The notes beneath the pieces were generated by a model. The model was given only the letters and a program-made list of their open reading frames with translations. It was not told where the DNA came from and searched no databases. Positions 22,722-33,498 of a DNA stretch of 64,000 bases are shown one piece after another. The DNA comes from Ehretia macrophylla (taxonomy: Eukaryota; Streptophyta; Magnoliopsida; Boraginales; Ehretiaceae): the NCBI GenBank assembly GCA_037974665.1, contig CM075773.1:64572763-64636762 (forward strand), read 5' to 3'. The stretch's first letter is position 1. Each line of letters starts with the position of its first letter. The position numbers and the translations under genes were made by a program.

Positions 22722-23173
22722 ACTGAAATGATAATATAATGAATTAGTTGTATGGTGAAACTAGTATTTCAATTGTTAAGTCAACCATAGAGAGATCAAT
22801 ATACATGAATGACTTCAGTTCAAAATTTCGCTCTAAAACTCTACAATAATAGGTTTGATTTATCCGTCGAAATTCTCTCGGGTTCTCAACCAAATTTGTC
22901 CATTTTTAATCGCTCAATTGTTGAGTAAAATAGGTAGTTAGAGATAGAGCTAGAATATCGATGAAAAATAAATTGTTATAAATAGCAAGATTAGTGGAAA
23001 TCCAATGCCTAAGTGAGGACTAAGATATGAAAATTTGGAGCATTCGCTCTAATTTTGTTTGTTTTTCATGTAAAATTTGTGAAGAATTCTTCCTATAAAA
23101 TGAACTCGAGCATATATTTAGTAATTAGTAGACATCTTTTAGCAAGCAATCAGCATAGCATTGGCATTTGAAG

Positions 23174-23547
23174 ATAAGAGGAAATAGATAAGAGATTTGC
23201 TAGGTTGGTTCAGTAAAAATAAACGTGGAAGTGAACGAGTAACTTGGCCCCCAAGGATTAGGTATGACGGTAAAATAATAATTTATTGTGACTAAAGTTT
23301 AAGAATCCAAATTTCTGAAACTCTTACCACTAAGAGTCTCTGTTGTTTTATTTTGCAAGTAATTGTTCTCCACATAAGAGGAAATAGATAAGAGATTTGC
23401 TTGGTTGGTTCAGTAAAAATAAGCATAGAAATGTATTGATCTCCACAAAGTAACTAACGGAAATAGCGGCCTCCAAGGATTAGGTATCGCTGTAAGACTA
23501 TAACTCGTTGTGACTGAAGTTTGAGGTTCAAAATTTCTATAACTCGT
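23174..23547. repeat. Direct duplication with 200-bp period
   Basis: Two copies start ATAAGAGGAAATAGATAAGA at 23174 and 23374. Each continues through TTGGTTCAGTAAAAATAA and CCAAGGATTAGGTAT to AAATTTCT. They diverge more than the 74-bp duplication at 19282, with small indels. Confidence 0.75.
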
Positions 23548-23564
23548 CACTCATGTTGAGACGC

Positions 23565-23725
23565 ATTTAAGATTCATATTCAGTGGAAGTTAAAATCATA
23601 AAATTTAACACTCATATAAAAAAAAATATTTCTAGTGGGAAATAAATTGATTTTTTAGTTTAAAAATCCTTTCAAAATACACATTTTTAAAAAGAAATGG
23701 GTTGAGTAGGGCTCGCAACTTGCAT
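23565..23725. repeat. Dispersed repeat fragment (same family as 17801 and 22006)
   Basis: ATTCAGTGGAAGTTAAAAT, the long A-run, and AAATACACATTTTTAAAAAG match the other two fragments. Neither end is complete. Confidence 0.4.
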
Positions 23726-24859
23726 TTTTATAAGAATGACACACCATTGCACCCACAATTAACATAAAGAATGTATTGAAAAATACTACTGCATTACAGA
23801 ATTTGCAACCTTAGAGTAAAACTAAAAGATTTTGTAGGATTTAACAGTGGAGTGTGAGGAGAAAGAGGGTTTTTTGTGTGTGTGTGTGTGATGGTGGGGG
23901 ATGGGGATTGCGTTGGTATTACGAGCAAGAAAGCAATGACCAAGAACCCTTTGAGAAGGATAGGAGACATAGAGACAATGCATCCTCGCCCCTGCCACTC
24001 CCTCACGTGCCACTTCACCATGCCCACTCTAATATTGATATGTACAAGAATCGATAGTATTCGAATTCTTCTGGGCGCCACGTGGTATAACCCTTTTTTC
24101 CAAAAAAAATATTAATTTCTTTTTAATACGCACCAAATGAGTGCAAATCAATCAAAAATGAAAACTAAATTTTACAAATTATTTATTACATCTAAAATGA
24201 TATTCACATTTTTATTACGAAACTCTCATATCTAAAAAGATAATCTATAAAGTGAATTTTACTTCAAATAAACAATCTCTATCTCTTTTTTTAAAATTGT
24301 TAATAGTGAGAATTTTTCCAAGCGAGTTCCACCTATTTGAGTCGTGAAATCAATTTCTCACTAAACACTAGATAAAATTGTGCAAAATAAATCTCAAAGT
24401 GGGTTCAACTCTTCACCGAACCTTACCAATGATCGAAACTTTGTGCAATGAACTATCCTGTATTTCATCTCACACATAAGCATGGAGTCGACCAAAAAAG
24501 TGCATATATGAGACTTTCATGCTCATTGAGGTTGCAAAACAAAGAGTTAATAGTCAAAATATATACCTCAGAAGGTAAAAATTACTTCAAATATGCAAAG
24601 GAAAATTGCATAGTACAAAAATCTTGGTAAGAATCTAAAACGAAAAATCAGAGTCCTAAGTAGAAATACGAGTGTAGCATCAGAGGTTCAATTAATACAA
24701 CAAGAATGTACAAAAAGAGAGAAAACGTTGCGAGCAAAATTTAAAGACTGAGGTAGTGAAGCACGACAACTAGCAGCAGAAGTTACAACTATGTATGATC
24801 ATAGATGCAGGGTATGTTTGAAAGATATTCATCCAAACAGAAACCATGAATCTCATCAA
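23726..24859. other. Intergenic downstream of the NFD6-like gene
   Basis: Contains a (TG)n run near 23875-23890 and two G-box-like CACGTG sites (24004 and 24081). Overlapping short frames around 23800-24110 show no recognisable protein. The 3' untranslated region of the minus-strand gene probably ends between 24700 and 24860. Confidence 0.5.
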
Positions 24860-27800
24860 TCAGTTAGTTCTTCCACCTTTGACATTTGTCTTGCATCGCG
24901 GCACGCAGAGACCTAGTTCTGGAAAATGACAAAAGGCAATAAGTAAGCTGTTGAACCACATTACAAATTCCACTTTATCTAATAACAGGACCAGTGATTT
25001 TCTTCATAATGTTACATTTCCTTTATAATCTTAGCTTTAGTGAGGAACATTCACATGATCAAACTACAGTAAAGTTAAAGAAGACAATTTCTGTGGTGAA
25101 TAGAAAGTACAGTAAAATTACTGAGGTAATTTGATGGTTCTGAGGTGATCAAGAATTGCCCTTTAACCATGATACTAGGAGAAGATTAGTTAACTCGGAT
25201 AAAAGGATAGAAAATGAGTCTCAAACTAATGGCAAAACCCAAGTGGACACTAGCTAAAAGATGGAGTTAACTACATGAAGATATATAAGGGCATGGCCTC
25301 ACAACACAAGGACAAAACAAAACATGATACAGAGCATAGATGAGGACGAGCTAAGAATGCGTACATCGCCTAAATTATATAAAACAGTTCTTTTTGACAT
25401 GTATATGCTTTACTTACAAATGCAGACAAAGGTAATACACATATATCATTATATGTATAAAATGTTAGTAATGCTTATTAACAATTTACCCGCATAACTT
25501 ATAGAGAATTTCATGCATCATTTACCATTTTTTGTTAAGTATCAGGACTTCACATATATATCCAAAAGTCACATATTCCCTCCACATCAAGTAGAATCTG
25601 ATGCACCATCCTCGGATGTACAATACTCAAGGCATACAAGAGTCTCTGACCGCTGGGGCCTCACGTTGCTTTCACCTATTTCTAAGCATCCAACTTTTTA
25701 CCTTAAATGTAGTATATGATATAATCTACTATTTTTTCTACAAAAGCTATGAGGACATCATTAGAACAATCCAAAATATTAACAAAGGCATTTAATTTAC
25801 ATATGATGGAGTATATTTATAAAACATAGAAAATCTCTGATTCTTTGTGATAATGTATAACTTTCTCTAAATAAAATGTAAAAATCATTCAACTTCTTAT
25901 AATGCCACTTCTGATTACATGAGATAATTATATATCAACTCCCAGATTTAGCCAGTAGTCAGGTGTCAAATATGCATTGAGCGATCTGACAAGCATTTAG
26001 GATGGAAAACATTCTATCTAATGGGACCACAAGCCAATACATTTCCGAAACGGACAAATTGGTCTGTCAGAAATATTTTGCTTCCTAGCATGAGGACAGA
26101 GAATTTGACTTTTGATCTGCATTTCTTGTTACACACTTATGCTCAGACACAATTTTCTTCTTTACTAATGAAAAACATATCTGTAACCATTTCAGACTTT
26201 TAGTCTTAAAAACACCACATATCTTTAAATATGACTTTCTACCTTGCAAAAGCAGAGGTAAATGGTAAAGCTTCAATAGCAAAAATCACTTCCGCAGAAT
26301 TAATCTACTGGATCAGCATACTGTAGTACTACAAACTCTGATATATGGTTTGACTGTGGAGTTCAATGTTAAAACATCCAATGTTATCCAATTTCTACCT
26401 TGTCATACAATGTTATAAACATCCAGAAGGATACGAAGAGATAGACACTAGCATTGACCAAACTGCCGACATAAAGTTTCAGCTGCTCATAAATCAACAA
26501 GACCACAAAATGTTAAGCAAAATATGGAAATGTTTTACCCATATGGAGCTATACTGAAGCGATAACCATTACTTCTCACCCACCCCTCTCACCTCTCCCC
26601 CTCAATAATTTCCTTTTGAACAGATGGCAAACATTAGCCCATAATTTAACTTGAACAGGAAACGGGAGAACGAATCTATGGTAGAAAGTGTACATATTAC
26701 CAAAAGAGTGACCAGAACAATCCAAAAGTTCCTGGTCCTCATATTGTGACCATGTAAATATGATTATTATGGAAGATTGTACGCTTTGTTAAATTAAAGA
26801 TAGTTATCCAAATTCCATACTATATTATTTACGACATTTGGCCATAGTTACCGTTTTGCATCCATCAAGAAAATCAAATGAATTATAATAAGACAAAGAT
26901 TGCATTAAGTTAAATTGGACTCCTCTTGTTCTACAGTTTGAATTACTTCAGTCACAGACCACCACTGACAATTAAACTATTTAAGTTACATTCTTTAAAT
27001 AGTACGCTCTAGACGAAATATTCACATAAATTGCAGCATTCAAAAATCTAACTCTGTTGAGATAATAAAGAAAGGTTGAGATAACAAAGAAAGGCTTATT
27101 TTTGTATATTTTCATGATACTCAGTGATTTCGTCCATATAAGCGTGCTTACCATGTGAACTCATAAATGTATCCTTTTCTCATTTTGGTTTAAAGAATTC
27201 CAATAATCCATGTTATAGATTACCTTGGCTGCAACTAAGAATACAAAACGGTGCCCTTCCCATTATAATAAGCTGTCTCTACAACGACAATTAAACCAAT
27301 CGACTATCTCTGGCTCTCTATGTCCAGAGCTTTTCCATTAGTATACCTATTTCTGACCAAGAACTTGTCACAGAAGTTTAGACTACTTAGGCTCATTCGT
27401 CATCCTTCCAGTTTGGAAATAACGCCATTTGTCCTTGTTTTTATATGTAAACTACTTATTTTCTGTTTGAGGAATAGTTTCACGAAAATGGAGACAAACT
27501 GGAATAACGGTAAAGGTCTTTCTCTAGTCTTTCCTAAGGTCAAGATTTGGAATCCTTCCTCAACATAGGGTCTAAAAGCCCGACATACCCTTTACTTATT
27601 TTCTGTTGGGCAATCCATCTTGACTATACAAACTCTGAACCCAAATCTAAACATCTTTTAGCAGTACTCAATTATAATAATGAAAGTTTAAGATTCAGTT
27701 TTACAATTTACAATAATGATTTTCTTTTTTCTTTTTTTTTGGTTTAAAATCCTATCAATTATTGAAAACTCTTCTTAGAAAAGGAAAACAATTAATGCCT

Positions 27801-29818
27801 GTAGTCTTTCTTCACAGAATGACACATCTAACAACCAATTTTAGTGTATTACCTTGATAGATAGAAAACAATCTTTTGCATGTGCATATAATTGCAGTAG
27901 AGCATGTGACAAACAAGAAATGCCTCTCCCAGGTTCAAATGAGGAACCATTCAATGAAGTGTTGTCTATCGGAGATACATAGTTTTCACTAGTTAGTACT
28001 GCCAAAATGGCATCTACGCATCAGGAAAATATCCAGATCACAAGCTATTCCGGTATAAAGAGATTGTACAATTTATCTCAATATATTAACCATGACAGCT
28101 AAATTACTTCTTTTCTTTCTTAAAGCTGATTTGGAATAAGAGAAGGCATCTCGATTCCTTGTTAGTACTCCTATGCTTGAACTATTTCATAGCTACATTA
28201 AAAAATTGGAGGCAAAATGTCGAAAAAGCCATCCCATTTGTCTCAAACTGAATTATCAAGAAAAAGAAAATTCTCAAACTGATTCTCAAGCAACAGTACA
28301 GTAGTTCAATGTCAAATTAATGTACTAACAAGTTTTCAATTTTCATCCATAATCCAAAAAACAAGTAATCTAACATACCTCTAAACCACAACGGAGGATT
28401 CAATGAGACCCAAAAGGAGTTTCTTTTTTGTTTTTTGGTTAAATTTGGTCACTCGTTTTGAGGTAACCCTCTTCAGAAAGGTTAGGCAAACACATAAATT
28501 TATTTTTCAAAATTCTAAATTAACTAAAGTTATAACTATAATTATCCTGTAATATATTGTACAGCGATTTAAGCTTGATATATTATATAACAATGCGAGT
28601 TTGACCCTTGACATTTTGTTATATCACAATTATGAAAACATTACAAATTAGTTTTGTATCTTCACTTCTGTACAATTTTAAATCTCCTTTCACCTAGAAT
28701 TTATCAAACCAAAATAATGAATCCTAGATTATCAAATTATAAAGAGGTAGTACTGTGCTAAATAAGTGTTTTTTTTTTTTTTTAAATTATAGATCTCAAG
28801 TATTATGTCCATATTCAAACTGCGGTTATGTTTTATAAGAAATTTTTTGAATTATGTAAGATTACGAAAGATTTGTCTAAACTTGAGTTGTTAACAAGCA
28901 AAGGTCCTTAGCGCAGCCATGACTAACTCGTGAGTTTTACACAATATCCTTCCTAAACAATTAAAGGACCAATAGAAGATTGAGGAGCAAATTCCAGCTT
29001 ATAGGCGTATGCATTTTAACACCTGACTGACTAATCACAATACTTTTGCCAAAACATGGAAAATAACAAAAAGCAATACGTTAAAATTAATTCCCATGAA
29101 ATTATACGAAATCCAAATCATGATGAACCAATTTAACACTTCTAATCAACTATCTCAAAAGGCTTAATCCTGTGTTATCAGTAGTAAAAAACCCAACTTT
29201 ATAAACATTCACAAATTCTATATGGAACCAATGTGTGGCGAAATATTACAAAAATGAAAATTAAAAGAAAAGCACGTAAAAAAAACAAATATTTTGCAAC
29301 AATTATCAAGCAAATAAAGAGTTAACAAAATATTACGATAAACACACACACTAATTTAGTCAAAAATTGGGAAAAAAAATGAAAACAAAAAAAGAAATTA
29401 AAGGAATTTGCTTACAGAAACAGTAGAAAAATGATCAAACTCCAGGGTTGACACTGCAGAGCGCACCCTGAGACAACGACCTCGACAGATTGGAGTCGAC
29501 AGTGAGGCACGACGTGAGCCGAGCCGACGACACGGCTGAGTGCAGCGGCAGCAAAGACTGGAGACTACCCATTTGAAATAATGACCTGAAAATATTAGGA
29601 AAAAAAAAGAATTAATTCATAAAAGAATTCATATTTTTTATTTTATGCAAAATTTTGAGATGGGTTTTGAGTTTCTTTAGCCTTGAAAGCTTAGAAGACG
29701 AAGATGGTGTGGCGTGGAATAAGAATGCTGTTTTAGTTGATGAAGGCGGCTTTGAGAGAGAGGTTTTGAGAAGGTTTGCTGCGGGTCTTGAAAGCGAGCG
29801 GTAGCAGCGAGCGGCCAT
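24860..29818 (-). CDS. NUCLEAR FUSION DEFECTIVE 6-like small mitochondrial protein, alternatively spliced
   Basis: Minus strand, ATG at 29818. Exon 1 is 29682-29818 (137 nt) and encodes MAARCYRSLSRPAANLL.., a basic, Ser/Ala-rich N-terminus typical of a mitochondrial presequence. Exon 2 starts at 29585 and carries SLLPLHSAVSSARLTSCL, the signature of the plant NFD6-like family. Two ends fit in frame. Form 1 reads through exon 2 to a stop at 29435-29437 (95 aa, ending SQGALCSVNPGV). Form 2 uses donor CAGG|GTGCGC after 29467, removes about 4.5 kb, and joins acceptor TTCCAG|AACTAG to a last exon 24860-24918, giving SQELGLCVPR and a short tail (104 aa). Both C-terminal endings resemble those I recall for the family. 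Intron 1 (29586-29681, 96 bp) appears to be GC-AG; an alternative GT donor at 29698 is also in frame but has a poor context. Arabidopsis NFD6 is needed for nuclear fusion in gametophyte and seed development; the biochemical role is unknown. Confidence 0.8.
24919..29466 (-). other. Large intron (isoform 2) or 3' flank of the NFD6-like gene
   Basis: 4548 bp of AT-rich DNA without any supported gene on either strand. A second consensus donor, TTCT|GTAAGC at 29415 just after the form 1 stop, suggests that form 1 may also carry an intron in its 3' untranslated region, spliced to the same exon at 24918. Confidence 0.6.
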
Positions 29819-30568
29819 TGGAGGTGATGGGAGTGGTTTTGGAAGGGGTTAAACTGAGGCTGATCAGAAATGGAGGAAAAGTCTTGGCTAATTGGAGTAA
29901 GGATTTCGCGTTTAACCCAAATTATTACTTAAATTACAATACTCATTTATAAATAAATTCACATTTAAATTCACAATATCCAATTATAAACTATATTAGC
30001 ACCAATTAAATAAAGTAGGAGTCATAGCAACTTTTGCTCCTCACATCACTTAGCAATCACACTCGTCTGTGACTTGCTATAAACACCCTTCTATCACTTT
30101 GTTATGAATACCTTTCTATCACTTTTCGAACTTAAAACACTAAGAAAATTAATGTGATAAACATAAAAAATAACTATTTAAACTACAAATTGAATGGATC
30201 AAAATAGTCTATCCAAATTATTAATTAAAACCTACACCACTCCACTTATAATGCACTAATTAATCACTTTTCCCACTTTTAATCTATATATAATGTACAT
30301 TCCTCTTATGTTTATTTTGTACTACTTTTTTTTGTTTTTTCTTAGAGGGATCAACAATATTTCTACACCTATTCTTAGGTGATCCGAATTCAAGACCATT
30401 TAAGTCTCAAGTGAAGACTACTTTGCAACCCCTCTCGCGAAGAATGGAGAAAACCCCAAATTTGACTATATCTAACAATAATGGAATTGGGATGAAATTA
30501 ATCAACAACTATCGTTGTATCAACATGTTTGTTTTATTAGTTAAAGAAAATTAAAGGCAAAATGTTGC

Positions 30569-30603
<35 letters not shown>

Positions 30604-30791
30604 AGGGGTGAAGTAATATTAACTTAAAGCCATTAATAACTTTTCTCTTTAACGTATATTCGTATAAGATTAAATGTCAAATACCCCCATGAGTTATTCA
30701 TAAATCCCAAAATTTCTCATAAATTTTTTGATTTACCCAAATTCTCCATTGAACCTACCTTTGCCAAACAATCCTTACAGGGGAATGGGTA
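29819..30791. other. Upstream region of the NFD6-like gene and intergenic DNA
   Basis: The first 100 bp upstream of the minus-strand ATG are G-rich on the plus strand (pyrimidine-rich leader in the gene's sense). Further on it is AT-rich with a TA microsatellite at 30571-30600. No other gene is seen. Confidence 0.5.
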
Positions 30792-31213
30792 TGTTGGACT
30801 TAGATTATGGGCTGCCCAAGATGGGGTAGTCCAATCCACATGTTGCAAGTAGTGGACAGTTATAGAACTACCTACTACATGCCATATAGCCCAAGTAGTG
30901 GGCAGTTATAGAATTGCTCACTACCTATATACTATACGCACCTTCAGTATATGGGGGCAGTCTTTTATATATATATATAAGACAAATGCAGAAAACTCTC
31001 AAACACTTAAACAATCAGATTACTCTCTATTTTTGGCATTTAAGTTGTGGAAATAGGTGTGTTGTTTGGTATTGCGCACTACGATTCTTGCACATACAAT
31101 GGAACGGACGTGCTACCGATCTTTGCTTCCGCTTAGTAACAGGTATGTTACTGATTTATGTTGTTTAGCCATGAAGGTGCTAAATACATGTATGTCTATG
31201 TATGTTTCCTTCA
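30792..31213 (+). repeat. 5' LTR of copia element 1
   Basis: Starts TGTTGGACTTAG and ends CCTTCA, 422 bp. TATA-like TTTTATATATATATATAAG lies at about 30963-30982. The 5 bp before it are GGGTA. No second LTR was found in the window. Confidence 0.75.
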
Positions 31214-31214
31214 T

Positions 31215-31229
31215 TGGTATCAGAGCCAA
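31215..31229 (+). other. Primer binding site, initiator tRNA-Met type
   Basis: TGGTATCAGAGCCAA, one base after the LTR end, is the standard copia primer site complementary to the 3' end of initiator tRNA-Met. Confidence 0.88.
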
Positions 31230-31740
31230 CTTAGTTCGTTCTCTGTTTTCATACCATGATATGTATGAGAGAGTTAATATTAATGCGAAAAATATGATCT
31301 CCTCGCGAAAAAATCATAAAAAAAGTTTATGTGACTTGGCTCAAACATGTTTGTCTTTGATATTGCAGGAAATTATTTTTTCCATGGAATTTAACGCAAT
31401 TGAAATTGTAATTTTTGGATATATAATGAATAAATTATGAATTTTTTGAAGTCTAGATATCGTTCTGGCTCTTTAAAAAGTGTTGCTGTTCAGTATCAAA
31501 TTTGTGCGTAAAACTGATACTGTTAGAAACTACGTGTTTCAAGGTTTCTATGGACATAAAATTCATAATTTTTGGTCTTCATATGAATAAGTTATGAATT
31601 TTTGAAGTTTTGAGTTTGTACTGTATTTGTACGTTTATAAGTATGTGTTCTTGGTGTTGTGTGTGCGTCAGAAAGTAAGTTTATATGGCACATGGGGGCC
31701 AATCAAGTGTTGACACGTATACTTGGCACGTAAGGCCAGT

Positions 31741-32095
31741 CACATGGCATAACTTTGTATTATTTATGGTTTAACTCCATAACTTTATGTTATTTACATT
31801 TTGACCCTATAACTTTGTGTTATTTATAGTTTGACTCTATAACTTTGTATTATTTATGGTTTAACCCCATAAGTTTGTATTATTTACGGTTTGACTCTAT
31901 AACTTTGTATTATTTACGGTTTGACCCCATAACTTTGTATTATTTATGGTTTGACCCTATAACTTTATATTATTTATGGTATGACCCCATAACTTTTTAT
32001 TATTTACGGTTTGACCTTATAACTTTGTATTATGTACAGTTTAACCTTATAACTTTGTGTTTTTTATAGTTTGACCCCAAAATGTTGTGATATTT
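31741..32095 (+). repeat. Tandem array of about 12 x 30 bp in the copia leader
   Basis: Imperfect units of CCATAACTTTGTATTATTTA followed by CGGTTTGACC (variants TGGTTTAACC, TAGTTTGACT). Because 30 is a multiple of three, one frame stays open and reads as a YYLWFDPITL repeat, but no start or function is evident. Confidence 0.88.
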
Positions 32096-32623
32096 TCAGT
32101 TTTAACGCCATGTCTTCAAAACTTTGTATTTATTGTATTTCTAAGCCCCATGTTTTTAATTAAACCCTATATCTTTGTGATAAGCTTAATTAAATCCTCT
32201 ACTTTCATAATTAGACCACAAAATTTTAATTAAATCAAACGAACACTTGGAAATTGTGTCATTTTCAAGTAATTGTATAAATCTATGTGATTTATGCTGT
32301 AAGAAAATTACTTTTCTAGAGATGAAATTTTGTGAAATTTCTCTTAGAGCATAGAAAAGTTTAAATTTTTTCTACAACTGAAAATCATGAAATTTTAGTA
32401 ATTTCAATAAAATAAAATTTGTGTAATTTTATTTATTGTTTTGTACAACATGCTTAATGCTATGTGCATTGATCTTTTTGATTCAATTAAGAAAGTTTTG
32501 CTGTCTTTTGTAACCCAGGACTTGAGTAGTCAAAGGGTAAGGATGAGACGCCCTGGAAAAAGAGCTTTAGCGATAAGAACTGATCCAAGCACAACACCTA
32601 GATGATGGTTACTTAAACAATAT

Positions 32624-33082
32624 ATGAATCTTCGTTGGGATGATAAAATGTCATTTCGTGAAAACCTTAATACTGTGAAGAATTTTGTTTTATATATGCA
32701 TGATGAGCTCATGTTTGTTAAACCTATAGACCTAGAAGAAATAGAAGGACTACTTCATTTCCTCCCTAGCATGTATGATCCTATAAAGTACAAAATAGCT
32801 CAAAAGGGTAATATGTTCTTCCATGAAGCTGTGTGCGAAATAGAGCTATTTGAGAAGCAAAGCGTGCTTCAAAGGTTTAGACGCACTGCATTGTTGTCTA
32901 TTTCTTCTAACATGACCAAAGCCAGAGGATTGCATGAAAAAGACTTCATATTTAATCGAGTTGCAAGAGATAAAATCAAAGCTTTGGATATAACGATTGA
33001 CTGCGATGCTTTGAATTATGAGCAGTCTGAATCTGCATTCTTGTGGAAACAGATAGTTAGAACAACACCGAAAGTTGAATAG
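32624..33082 (+). pseudogene. Extra gag-like reading frame between LTR and gag of copia 1
   Basis: 152 codons open. It contains GLLHFLPSMYDPIKYKIAQK, which resembles the LP.SYD motif of copia gag (UBN2 type) followed by charged sequence. An A/T-rich stop-containing stretch precedes it. It lies about 400 bp before the proper gag and is not part of a standard copia layout. It could be a fragment of another element's gag or a captured gene piece; I cannot assign it firmly. Confidence 0.4.
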
Positions 33083-33498
33083 AACTGCTTGTATCTCTTG
33101 TTGTTCATATCTATTTTTTCCTCTAGGCGTTTTCAGATTTAAAGTTCTGTTGATGTTACATGAACATTTGTTGTTTATTTTTCGGATTAATAATATATTT
33201 CTATTACGGAATGCTTTATCCGAGTGGGAGTTCCGTGAATCCAGACCTATATAGTTATCACGAGGAACTACTTCCTTATGAATTTCAGTGATTCTTTTTT
33301 GGAAACGTGTTTTTGATGACATAAGTTTAGTTGTACCTCTCAGATACCTGGTTTATAAATGATGGTGGATTGTGAAATAATTTACTGACTTTGTAACTTG
33401 TATCTCTTAGTTACATTCTAAGACTTAACTCTGTAAATTTTTTAACAATAATAGTATGTGCTACATATATCTTACGTATGTCTATGTAGAGTCTCCTA

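Noticed and set aside
23794..24115. Overlapping 60-95 codon frames with CVCVC or THTHTK runs
   Set aside because: They are translations of a (TG)n tract and show no recognisable protein. Nearby CACGTG sites leave a transcript possible, but nothing supports coding.
24919..29400. A protein-coding gene inside the 4.5-kb AT-rich stretch
   Set aside because: The short frames (for example near 26021, 27320 and 27547) have no domains, no codon-use signal and no consistent splice sites; the stretch is better explained as an intron or 3' flank.
31845..32069. A 74-codon YYLWFDPITL repeat protein
   Set aside because: It is the open frame of the 30-bp tandem array in the copia leader, with imperfect units and no conserved start.
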